A DNA stretch of 33,196 nt from Candidatus Pacearchaeota archaeon (GTDB lineage: Archaea > Nanobdellota > Nanobdellia > Pacearchaeales > GW2011-AR1). Shown piece after piece: positions 25,661-31,760 of the stretch. Numbering within the stretch: position 1 is the stretch's first letter; each line of letters opens with the position of its first letter. The translations under genes and the position numbers were made by a program. The notes under the pieces are model-generated. The model saw only the letters and a program-made list of their open reading frames with translations, ran no database searches and was not told the origin of the DNA. Where the stretch lies: positions 1-33,196 of the forward strand of contig JAGVWZ010000017.1 in NCBI GenBank assembly GCA_018304045.1, in the 5' to 3' direction.

Positions 25661-26269
25661 CTATACAAAAACTTCAATAGCTTTTGATTCAACCTCATAC
25701 TCTTTTATTAATTTTAAAACATCATCCTTATACTGTATAGGTATCATAACACAACTCTTTCCCAATTTTTTTCCAGAATATTTTTGGATTAGGCCAAGAT
25801 AAGACTTTTCTTTCACCTTAAACCCATACATCCTATTCAAAAAAGCACCCCTATTTTTTCCGATTTTATCCCAAAAAAATATAATATGATGTTTTGTTTG
25901 AAAAGGAAGTTCTTTTGTTTCATATCTGGAATAAAGTATAATTCCTGTAGACATGATACTCCGTTCCAGATCTTTCCAATCATTTAATTTTCCTATTTTT
26001 ATGCTAAATTTATTAGTTATCCCTTTTATCTTAAAGAGCGAGGCTTCTCGGCTCAAATAAAAATTTGCTTCAATTTTTCTTATTTTATCTGAAAACTTAT
26101 CTGATTTTTTCCTAGTATCAATGAATAAATCAACATCGCTTTCTTTCGTAGCTTCCTGTTTTGCAAAACTTCCAAATAAGATTATTTTTTCTATATTTTC
26201 ATTTTCATCTTTAAGATTATCAAATAAATAAGAAACAAAATACATTGGATAACTGTCTAACATTTGCAA
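25661..26269 (-). CDS. MNT-type nucleotidyltransferase, antitoxin-like, paired with a HEPN-like gene
   Basis: A 202-aa protein with the minimal nucleotidyltransferase motif IILFGSFAKQEATKESDVDL: G33/S34 and D45/D47 form the GS...DxD site. An about 150-aa C-terminal part of unknown fold follows. In the HEPN-MNT class the MNT partner AMPylates and silences a HEPN ribonuclease toxin. Here its ATG overlaps the 3' end of the HEPN-like gene by 13 bases (26257-26269), the usual arrangement. It is a paralogue of the solo 207-aa gene at 26845 over the full length: common elements are G..NDWK, the LNRMYG region, the YSGKKLG block and the final IP...L.I.E. The shared C-terminal domain suggests a special subfamily larger than minimal MNT. 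Confidence 0.75.
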   Translation of the reverse strand: MQMLDSYPMYFVSYLFDNLKDENENIEKIILFGSFAKQEATKESDVDLFIDTRKKSDKFSDKIRKIEANFYLSREASLFKIKGITNKFSIKIGKLNDWKDLERSIMSTGIILYSRYETKELPFQTKHHIIFFWDKIGKNRGAFLNRMYGFKVKEKSYLGLIQKYSGKKLGKSCVMIPIQYKDDVLKLIKEYEVESKAIEVFV

Positions 26270-26676
26270 ATCCTCCTTAAATCTAAAAATAGATTTATTT
26301 TTTCCTGTAAAATATTTTCACTAACCTGAACCCCATAGACTAAATCATCTCTTTTTTCCTCTATTTTTATTGCAATCTCAACAATTTTGTCTATATCATT
26401 TATAGATTTGATGGGGGGAATTATCTGGTTTTGTATCATCTCTAGAACATTTTCTTTTCTTTTTTTAAACCACAAGTGATTTATTTTTGATCCTTCTTTA
26501 ATAACATCAAGTCTATGTAAGTATAATTCTATAACATTAGTCATTCCAAGTGAAATTATAAAAGCAAGTCTTCTTTGATGAGGAACAAGTCCCCGAGAAT
26601 CTTTTAATGAGGATTCCATCTCTTCTTCAACTTCCTTTAAACTTTCTTCATGTTTTTCAGCCTTCATCTTTACCAA
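26257..26676 (-). CDS. HEPN-like protein, probable toxin partner of the MNT gene
   Basis: A 139-aa mostly helical protein. Long helices (SLKEVEEEMESSLKDSR, RRLAFIISLGMTNVIELYLH and the VEIAIKIEEKRDDLVYG region) suit a four-helix HEPN bundle, and the gene partner is an MNT nucleotidyltransferase. The usual catalytic RX4-6H motif is not clear: R109 is followed at the right distance by Y114 (RDDLVYG), not His. It may therefore be a divergent or inactive toxin, or another helical partner. Four palindromic operators with consensus TTAAGAY...ATGACTTAA surround the promoter (TATA about 26722-26730), indicating autoregulation. The start ATG at 26676 follows the operators; M4 is an alternative. HEPN assignment rests mostly on context. 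Confidence 0.55.
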   Translation of the reverse strand: MVKMKAEKHEESLKEVEEEMESSLKDSRGLVPHQRRLAFIISLGMTNVIELYLHRLDVIKEGSKINHLWFKKRKENVLEMIQNQIIPPIKSINDIDKIVEIAIKIEEKRDDLVYGVQVSENILQEKINLFLDLRRICKC

Positions 26677-26683
26677 TTAATAA

Positions 26684-26782
26684 TTTAAGTCATTTATCTT
26701 AATAGTTTTTAAGACATATGACTTTATAAACATTATTACTATTAAGACTTATGTCTTAATGTTCTTAAGACACATGACTTAA
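26684..26782 (-). promoter_or_regulatory. HEPN-MNT promoter with four palindromic operators
   Basis: Four related palindromes: 26684-26702, 26709-26724 (TTAAGACATATGACTT), 26742-26759 (TTAAGACTTATGTCTTAA, the most symmetric) and 26765-26782 (TTAAGACACATGACTTAA). A minus-strand TATA (TTTATAAAG, plus 26722-26730) lies between the second and third. The first covers the expected start of transcription, so binding should repress. Confidence 0.65.
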
Positions 26783-26844
26783 TAAAAAAAGAATTGTTTA
26801 ATTCTCTATCTTGCTATCAGACCAAAGATCATAAGATTTAACTA

Positions 26845-27468
26845 CTATTTTTCATACTCAAAAATAATATTAATCTTAACAGAAATTTTAAATCTATGAA
26901 ACTCTTTAATAAACAAATTTAAATGTTCAGAGGGAATTATAATAACATTTGCACCAAGTTTTTTCCCATTATAAACTTCCAATAATCCCTTATATCTCTT
27001 CCCATAATAATTATATCCAAAAATAGTTTTATTAAGCATTACTCTTAAAGAATTATTTTTATTAGAATCCCAACTTAAAACAACACGATTACTTCCTTTT
27101 TCAAGTTTTGGTGAATATTTTTGATATAAAATAATAGAATTTCCCGGCATTGAATTTTTAAGTTTCCAGTCATTAAGTTTTCCACTAATAACCTGAAACT
27201 CGTTTTTAATTCCCATCAAGGACCAATATTTAGTGAATTTTATAGAATCAAAAAACTTTTCAGAAATTTTGTTAATCTGTTCTTCAAAAGGTTTATTATC
27301 TGAAATTAAATCCACAAAGATATCAACATCACTTTCTCTTCCACTTTCCCCCCTAGCAACACTCCCAAATAGAATTATTGACTTTATCTTTTCAATGTTC
27401 TTTTGATTTAAATTTTGAATCAAAAAAGATGTAAAGTCCATAGAATAACTTATCATATTCACTTCCAT
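26845..27468 (-). CDS. Solo MNT-type nucleotidyltransferase
   Basis: A 207-aa protein with SIILFGSVARGESGRESDVD: G35/S36 and D47/D49 form the nucleotidyltransferase site. It is a paralogue of the 202-aa MNT gene, including the large C-terminal domain (KLNDWKLKNSMPGNSIILYQ, VVLSWDSNKNNS, GYNYYGKRYKGLLEVYNGKK). There is no HEPN gene next to it: it is followed by a gap that holds the promoter of the neighbouring pair. It may use the neighbouring HEPN-like protein, a partner elsewhere, or act alone. The start could also be Met5 (27456). A TATA-like ATTTAAAT (27498-27505) lies about 30 nt upstream, with a set of iterons behind it. Confidence 0.7.
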   Translation of the reverse strand: MEVNMISYSMDFTSFLIQNLNQKNIEKIKSIILFGSVARGESGRESDVDIFVDLISDNKPFEEQINKISEKFFDSIKFTKYWSLMGIKNEFQVISGKLNDWKLKNSMPGNSIILYQKYSPKLEKGSNRVVLSWDSNKNNSLRVMLNKTIFGYNYYGKRYKGLLEVYNGKKLGANVIIIPSEHLNLFIKEFHRFKISVKINIIFEYEK

Positions 27469-27497
27469 ATTTCATATATAAAAAATGGAAAAAGACT

Positions 27498-27610
27498 ATT
27501 TAAATCTTAGTTTCAAGTGTAGCTATTTAATAGTTTCAGTTGTAGCTATAAAAATCATAAAAAGTATAGTTTCAAATGTAACTATTATTTGGTTTCAATT
27601 GAAACCAAAT
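27498..27610 (-). promoter_or_regulatory. Iteron-type operator array of the solo MNT gene
   Basis: Upstream of the TATA (ATTTAAAT 27498-27505) are three 19-bp repeats, TAGTTTCA(A/G)(G/T/A)TGTA(G/A)CTAT, at 27508-27526, 27531-27549 and 27567-27585. A perfect 24-bp palindrome at 27587-27610 is centred on GTTTCAATTGAAAC. The GTTTC units are spaced 23, 36 and 23 bases apart, that is, about two to three and a half helical turns. This is a multi-site regulator target, distinct from the operators of the HEPN-MNT pair. Confidence 0.6.
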
Positions 27611-27638
27611 GAACATTAATACACAACTTATATGATAT

Positions 27639-27902
27639 TTAACCATTTGAAAGTAACAACAAAACCATAAGGTTTAAAAACATATTATAACAAAATACAA
27701 TAAGATAATTATATAAAATAAGCATATAATATCTGTAACCGAATGGGAAGAAAAATTATCACACTAAAAATTAAATCAAGGAGTAAATCAAAATATCATT
27801 AATGTACAAACAAAAAAGCAATGCACAGCAAACATCCCAATTAACCCAACTTGCCTGCATAACCCATTCGTTTTACATTAGCTAACAATAAAAATGAAAA
27901 AC
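27639..27902 (+). repeat. Leader repeat, copy 1 (with the 48-nt element)
   Basis: The 48-nt element (27639-27686) is shared with 24473-24520. It is followed by an AT-rich spacer and then the copy that includes TATCATTAATGTACAA (27794-27809), CACAGCAAACATCC, TTGCCTGCATAACCCA and TTTTACATTAGCTAACAATA, ending with ATGAAAAA at 27894-27901. Copies 2 and 3 follow at about 28504-28646 and 29112-29219. The ATG here opens only a frame antisense to the DUF5615 gene, so the copy is a leader without its gene. Confidence 0.65.
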
Positions 27903-27910
27903 AAAAACAA

Positions 27911-28243
27911 TCAACCTCTAATACTAAATTGGTCTGGAGATAATAATATTACCTTACCTTTAATGTCATTCGAAGATTCTAATAATTTTAAAATAGATGA
28001 CTTCTGTGATTCTAAATCCTCAGCAGAAATTCTTATAACAATGATTCCAGAATGTTTATCAGAAAATAACTTATTTTTTACAAAATCAGAATCTCTTGTT
28101 ATTAATGCTCTTTCTTCATTTAATGAAAGCCTAAAAACCTCCCCATTCATAATACCTTTTGGACAAAGCTTCACATCATATCCTTTATCCTTTAGAAAGA
28201 AAAATAAGCCTTTATGTACATTTTCATCAATTAAAAATTTCAT
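27911..28243 (-). CDS. DUF5615 PIN-like toxin
   Basis: A compact PIN-like protein. KFLIDENVHKGLFFFLKDKG gives the first acidic site (D-E-N), GYDVKLCPKGIMN the typical second block, and ERALITRDSDFVKNKLF the central TRDSDF motif with two Asp. HSGIIVIRIS follows. The architecture matches DUF5615, a shortened PIN-like family normally paired with a DUF433 antitoxin. I place the start at the ATG at 28243, one base after the antitoxin stop, since this begins right at the conserved KFLIDEN strand. An in-frame upstream ATG at 28270 would add 9 residues and overlap the antitoxin gene. The expected activity is RNA cleavage, from the family. The cassette is flanked by direct repeats. Confidence 0.8.
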   Translation of the reverse strand: MKFLIDENVHKGLFFFLKDKGYDVKLCPKGIMNGEVFRLSLNEERALITRDSDFVKNKLFSDKHSGIIVIRISAEDLESQKSSILKLLESSNDIKGKVILLSPDQFSIRG

Positions 28244-28244
28244 T

Positions 28245-28457
28245 TTAAGCAGGAATAATTTTAGAAGCATATCTAAGTGCAGCCAAAATATGCTCAGAGC
28301 TAATAGAAGGATAAGCTTCGATTACATCTTTAATACTAGCCCCTGCCCCAAGCATCTCAAGGATAGTATGAACCATTACCCTTGTACCATTAAAAGTTGG
28401 CTTTCCATGACAAATTTCACTGTCAATAACAATATAATTATCAATTTCAGTTCTCAT
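28245..28457 (-). CDS. DUF433 antitoxin
   Basis: A 70-aa protein with the DUF433 pattern: the IVIDSEICHGKPTFNGTRVM core, VHTILEMLGAGASIKDVIEA, YPSISSEHILAALRYA. DUF433 is a helix-turn-helix/VapB-like family that partners with DUF5615 PIN-like toxins. The toxin ATG follows its TAA after a single base (TAA-A-ATG), so translation is coupled. A TATA (TATTTAAAT, about 28478-28487) predicts a nearly leaderless transcript starting at about 28459. The antitoxin-first order is the usual one. Both genes lie between leader repeat copies 1 and 2. Confidence 0.85.
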   Translation of the reverse strand: MRTEIDNYIVIDSEICHGKPTFNGTRVMVHTILEMLGAGASIKDVIEAYPSISSEHILAALRYASKIIPA

Positions 28458-28503
28458 AATTTTGATAGTAATCTAAATTATTTAAATGTTGCGAATAAAA
28501 CTA

Positions 28504-28646
28504 AATTAAATATCCAAGGAGTAAATATCATTAATGTACAAAACAAAAAAAAGTAATACACAGCAAACATCCAAATTAACCCGATTAACCCAACTTGCCT
28601 GCATAACTCACTTGTTTTACATTAGCTAATAATAAAAAATGAAAAA
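28504..28646 (+). repeat. Leader repeat, copy 2
   Basis: About 140 bases, closely similar to copy 1: CCAAGGAGTAAAT, TATCATTAATGTACAA (28526-28541), CACAGCAAACATCC, AACCCAACTTGCCTGCATAA, then TTTTACATTAGCTAATAATA and ATGAAAAA at 28639-28646. It has one extra short duplication (AACCCGATTAACCC). The frame that opens at this ATG runs through the tRNA and is not a credible gene. Confidence 0.65.
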
Positions 28647-28828
28647 TAATATTAATAAAAAAAATAAGAATGCCACAAAAAATGTAGCCTCAATAATAAT
28701 GCATAAAGTCTCCACAAACTATAATTATCATAATAAGATTAAGTATATAAAGTTTAACAAAAAAAATAAGGGTTCAAACAGAGCGGAACCCAATCAACTG
28801 TCAATCAATTATGATAATCATAACAAAC

Positions 28829-28918
28829 CGAAATATTTAAATCTTTTTAATATATATAAAATAAATAAAAAAAAGAAAGAGGGTATGATCCCTCAAAGGT
28901 CAGAACGTGTCTTCCAAG
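28829..28918 (+). pseudogene. Decayed tRNA copy with its promoter
   Basis: 28892-28904 (CTCAAAGGTCAGA) is identical to the D-arm of the intact tRNA at 28984, and 28908-28918 (TGTCTTCCAAG) matches its variable-arm region. The anticodon arm between them is missing. The intact tRNA carries GTCT twice (29013-29016 and 29027-29030), and a 14-base deletion between these repeats would give this sequence. No T-arm or acceptor stem remains. A TATA (ATATTTAAAT, 28832-28841) lies about 45 bases upstream. It looks like an older duplicate of the tRNA cassette. Confidence 0.6.
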
Positions 28919-28940
28919 TTAATAAGTATAATATAGGCAA

Positions 28941-28950
28941 TTATATAAAT
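28941..28950 (+). promoter_or_regulatory. TATA box of the tRNA gene
   Basis: TTATATAAAT, centred about 28 bases before the TGCAGAG (28974-28980) that is expected to begin the precursor. Confidence 0.6.
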
Positions 28951-28983
28951 CTTTCTGTTCTCCATAGTCTTGGTGCAGAGAGT

Positions 28984-29065
28984 GCCCTGGTCGCTCAAAG
29001 GTCAGAGCACTTGTCTGAAAAACAAGGTCTTCCAAGACATCTGGGTTCGAGCCCCAGCCAGGGCG
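28984..29065 (+). tRNA. Type II (long variable arm) tRNA with GAA anticodon; serine-like body
   Basis: A complete cloverleaf. Acceptor GCCCTGG (28984-28990) pairs with CCAGGGC (29058-29064). D-stem GCTC/GAGC has a loop containing GG. Anticodon stem CTTGT (29010-29014) pairs with ACAAG (29022-29026), and the 7-nt loop CTGAAAA puts GAA at 29017-29019. The variable arm is 14 nt (29027-29040) with a GTCTT/AAGAC stem. T-arm CTGGG-TTCGAGC-CCCAG. Discriminator G (29065); no CCA encoded. GAA would read Phe codons, but tRNA-Phe is type I with discriminator A. A long variable arm and G73 are features of tRNA-Ser, and one change (GGA to GAA) would explain the anticodon. The excess cannot be a standard 37/38 intron. 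Flanks TGCAGAG (28974-28980) and CTCTGCA (29067-29073) are complementary and extend the acceptor end. A T-run follows at about 29075-29081. Confidence 0.85.
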
Positions 29066-29111
29066 GCTCTGCATCTTTTTTCTCTAAAAAATCAATTATA
29101 AATTCAAATGG

Positions 29112-29219
29112 GGGAAATATCAATAATGTTCAAAAACAAAGTAACAAGCAACAGCAAATCTAATCAAGCTGCCTGCATAACTCAATTGTTTTACATTAGC
29201 TAACAATAAAAATGAAAAA
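29112..29219 (+). repeat. Leader repeat, copy 3, upstream of the polysaccharide operon
   Basis: TATCAATAATGTTCAA (29118-29133), an ACAGCAAATC segment, GCTGCCTGCATAACTCAATT and TTTTACATTAGCTAACAATA, then ATGAAAAA at 29212. Here the ATG starts a real gene, so this copy is probably the parent of copies 1 and 2. A TATA-like TTATAAATT lies at 29096-29104. Confidence 0.6.
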
Positions 29220-29760
29220 TCCCATAAGATCAATAGATGATGCATTAACATCAGAAGCAAATGCAGCTGTTCATACATGGAACTTTACAACAGGAAGAAC
29301 TCGTTCTGATCTTTCAACATTACTAATGGCAGTAGGTTCTTCAGTACTTATTGCAAATTCTATTGCAAATTCTATGGCCTACCCAAATAATCTGCCAGAA
29401 CTTGTAATTCCAGTGTATTCTGCCTGGACAGCTGGTAAAGCAATTTTAGATCCAAGAATAGAAAAACAGGAAGTAGCTGCAGCAGATAGACAAATGAAAG
29501 ACTTCAATGTAGAATCTTACAAAATAGGGCAAAAAATATGTGGCTATGCAGTAGGATATATCGCAGCATCAATTCTATTTCTATCAACCCAAGATTCAAA
29601 TCCCGACACCTCTCAATCATCACTATTAAAATCAATAGGAGATGGTCTGATTGCTGCAAGTCTATTAATAACATCAGCAGATTCTCTTCCTCCCAAAAAA
29701 AACATCTTAAGCAGAGCTTATGATAAATTAAATGATCTCATAAAAAGCTACATAAGATGA
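29212..29760 (+). CDS. Small integral membrane protein, first gene of the sugar operon
   Basis: A 182-aa protein with four likely hydrophobic segments: LLMAVGSSVLIANSIANSMA, ELVIPVYSAWTAGKAIL (weaker), ICGYAVGYIAASILFLS and IGDGLIAASLLITSAD. The N-terminal 30 residues (SIDDALTSEANAAVHTWNFT) are soluble, and the end is basic. It resembles no family I can name. Its stop overlaps the ATG of the next GT2 gene (ATGA at 29757-29760), so it is translationally coupled to the glycosyltransferases and may be a membrane scaffold for them. The start at 29212 is fixed by the end of leader repeat copy 3. Confidence 0.65.
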   Translation: MKNPIRSIDDALTSEANAAVHTWNFTTGRTRSDLSTLLMAVGSSVLIANSIANSMAYPNNLPELVIPVYSAWTAGKAILDPRIEKQEVAAADRQMKDFNVESYKIGQKICGYAVGYIAASILFLSTQDSNPDTSQSSLLKSIGDGLIAASLLITSADSLPPKKNILSRAYDKLNDLIKSYIR

Positions 29761-30617
29761 AAAATAAATCAAATTCAAACCAAAAATCAAAATTACAATC
29801 AAAAACACCATTGGTCTCAGTTGTAATGCCTGCATATAATGCAGAGAATTACATAGCAGAAGCAATAGAATCAATCCTTAATCAAACCTACAAGAAATTC
29901 GAGTTCATCATTGTCAATGATGGTAGCACAGATAATACCTTGCAAATAATAAAAGAATATGCTAAAAAAGATAAGAGAATAAAAGTGATTGAAAATGAAC
30001 AAAATCTAGGCATAGCAAATTCAAGAAATGTTTATTTGAATCTTGTAAAAGGAAAATACATAGCAACACAAGATGCAGATGATATTTCTATATCCACTAG
30101 ATTAAGCGAACAAGTAAACTATTTAGAAAATAACAAAGAAGTAGGAGTTGTTGGAGCATTCATAGAAATATTTGATGATGTAACAGGAAAAACAATAAGA
30201 GTAAGAAAATATCCAGAATCAGACAATGAATTAAGAAAAATGGTATTCTATTGTTCCCCAATAGCTCAACCAGTTTCAATGATTAGAAAAGAAGCAATAA
30301 ATCAAGTTGGCAAATACAATCCAGAATATCCTCCTGCAGAGGATTTAGACCTTTGGTTCAGAATAGGTTCAAAATACAAACTAGCAAACATACAAAAAAT
30401 ACTTTTAAAATACAGGGATAGCAAAAGTTCTGCAACAGGAAGCAAAACACGATTAATGGAAAAATTAACCCTAACAATAAGAAAAAAGAACTACAACAAT
30501 CAATCCTACAGATTTACAATCAAGGCAAGAATATTCAACCTATTTCATGAAATAAGTCTATATCTTATCCCATCTAAATTTAAATTATGGTTGTTTAATC
30601 AAGTGAGGGACAATTAA
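29757..30617 (+). CDS. Family 2 glycosyltransferase
   Basis: A 286-aa GT-A enzyme: VSVVMPAYNAENYIAEAIES, LNQTYKKFEFIIVNDGSTDN, NEQNLGIANSRN and IATQDADDIS (the DxD metal site). AEDLDLWFRIG supplies the acidic ED catalytic region. The family moves a sugar from a nucleotide-sugar donor to a growing glycan on the inner face of the membrane. There is no transmembrane segment; the C-terminal third has hydrophobic and basic stretches (FNLFHEISLYLIPSKFKLWL) that could bind the membrane. It overlaps the upstream membrane-protein gene by 4 bases and abuts the GT4 gene at 30618, making a tight operon. Confidence 0.9.
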   Translation: MKNKSNSNQKSKLQSKTPLVSVVMPAYNAENYIAEAIESILNQTYKKFEFIIVNDGSTDNTLQIIKEYAKKDKRIKVIENEQNLGIANSRNVYLNLVKGKYIATQDADDISISTRLSEQVNYLENNKEVGVVGAFIEIFDDVTGKTIRVRKYPESDNELRKMVFYCSPIAQPVSMIRKEAINQVGKYNPEYPPAEDLDLWFRIGSKYKLANIQKILLKYRDSKSSATGSKTRLMEKLTLTIRKKNYNNQSYRFTIKARIFNLFHEISLYLIPSKFKLWLFNQVRDN

Positions 30618-31760
30618 ATGAAAATAGGAATATTTGTAGATGAACTCTTTACAGGAGGATTTCAAAAAGTAGCTTTAGAAGAGGCAATAGAATTAAAAAA
30701 AGAAGGAAAAGATGTTTATTTTTATATATTAAAAAGATCTAAAGAATCAGAATATGAAAAAATATTAAATAAAAACAACATAAAAATAATTTATTTATCA
30801 GATAGAGTACCAAATTACTTAAACATAAATTTTAAATTCCCATTATTTGCATTTTTCTCTTTGTTTCATGTAACATATCCATTCATATTACCAAATTACT
30901 TTAAAGAAGATTTAAACCTAATAATCTCCCATGGAACTTATACTTGCTTTTCAGCAATAAGAATAGCAAAAAAGAAAAATATCAAAATAATAAATTTCGT
31001 TCATGATCCAGTACAATTTATATTAGAGCAAAAATACAATAAGAATTTCATTAAAAGAACAATATTCAAAATTTTATCAAAATTTGGATGGATCGCGGAT
31101 AGATACATACTAAAGAATTCAGATTCAATAGTTGCATTCCCAGAGATGATAGAATTTTTAAAAGAAAAACATAATATATATGTCAATTATCATATAATTA
31201 GTAATGGTGTAGAATTAGGTAAGAAATGTAACAAAAAACAGAATTATGTAATTGCATTTACTAAATGGGATCAAGGAAAAAATGTGGAATTCTTAATAGA
31301 GATTTGGAAAAATTTAGCCAAAAAGATCCAATTAAAAATAATTGGAAAGTGGGCTAAAGAATCAGAAATGAACGAGTTTATTAAAAAAATAAGTTCGAAT
31401 GATCTAAAAGAGTATATATCTGTAGAAGGACAAATGACAACAGATAAGACTAGAAAGTATCTAAGGAATGCTAGATTTTTGGTACATCCATGTAGGGAAC
31501 CTTTCGGAATGACTATCTTTGAAGCAGCAGCAGAAGGAACTCCATGTATAATGACTGATAACTCAGGAGTTGCAAGATTTTTTAATAAATCCAATTCAGT
31601 AAGAGTTAAAGAAAATTCATTAAAAGAATATCTTGAAGCTATTAATTACTTAATAAAAAATTCAAATAAAACAATTAAATTAGGAAATGAAGCATATAAA
31701 GTTGCAGAAAAAAACTCTTGGAAAAATCACAATAAAATACTTTTAGGGGCAATAAAATGA
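30618..31760 (+). CDS. Family 4 glycosyltransferase
   Basis: A 380-aa GT-B enzyme. The N-terminal Rossmann domain begins KIGIFVDELFTGGFQKVALE with the glycine-rich acceptor-side loop. The C-terminal domain carries KWDQGKNVEFLIEIWKNL, VEGQMTTDKTRKYLRNARF and the donor motif HPCREPFGMTIFEAAAEGTP (E-x7-E). Members transfer sugars, commonly mannose, glucose or galactose, with retention. It starts at the base after the previous stop, with GAGG about 9 nt before the ATG, and overlaps the next gene by 4 bases (ATGA 31757-31760). Acts at the cytosolic side of the membrane. Substrate unknown. Confidence 0.9.
   Translation: MKIGIFVDELFTGGFQKVALEEAIELKKEGKDVYFYILKRSKESEYEKILNKNNIKIIYLSDRVPNYLNINFKFPLFAFFSLFHVTYPFILPNYFKEDLNLIISHGTYTCFSAIRIAKKKNIKIINFVHDPVQFILEQKYNKNFIKRTIFKILSKFGWIADRYILKNSDSIVAFPEMIEFLKEKHNIYVNYHIISNGVELGKKCNKKQNYVIAFTKWDQGKNVEFLIEIWKNLAKKIQLKIIGKWAKESEMNEFIKKISSNDLKEYISVEGQMTTDKTRKYLRNARFLVHPCREPFGMTIFEAAAEGTPCIMTDNSGVARFFNKSNSVRVKENSLKEYLEAINYLIKNSNKTIKLGNEAYKVAEKNSWKNHNKILLGAIK

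Noticed and set aside
27508-27610. Possible CRISPR array (GTTTCAA...TTGAAAC resembles some CRISPR repeats)
   Set aside because: Only four partial repeats, with 23/36/23 base spacing, no full-length identical repeat, no cas genes; the position upstream of a TATA box fits operators.
27894-28556. Plus-strand open frame of about 220 codons
   Set aside because: It is antisense to the well-supported DUF5615 and DUF433 genes, and its low-complexity product has no family features. It merely starts at the ATG of leader repeat copy 1.
28784-28797. GGGTTC...GAACCC hairpin near 28770-28794 as another tRNA T-arm remnant
   Set aside because: The TTCAAAC resembles a T-loop, but the flanking bases do not form a T-stem around it and no other tRNA parts are next to it.
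28984-29065. Ordinary tRNA-Phe with a short intron
   Set aside because: The extra bases form a paired 14-nt variable arm between the anticodon and T stems, not an insertion at 37/38. The excess over a type I tRNA is only 9 bases, and no bulge-helix-bulge is formed there.
28639-29163. Plus-strand open frame of about 174 codons
   Set aside because: It runs through the decayed tRNA and the intact tRNA and is rich in Asn/Lys. It begins at the ATG of leader repeat copy 2 and is not a credible protein.
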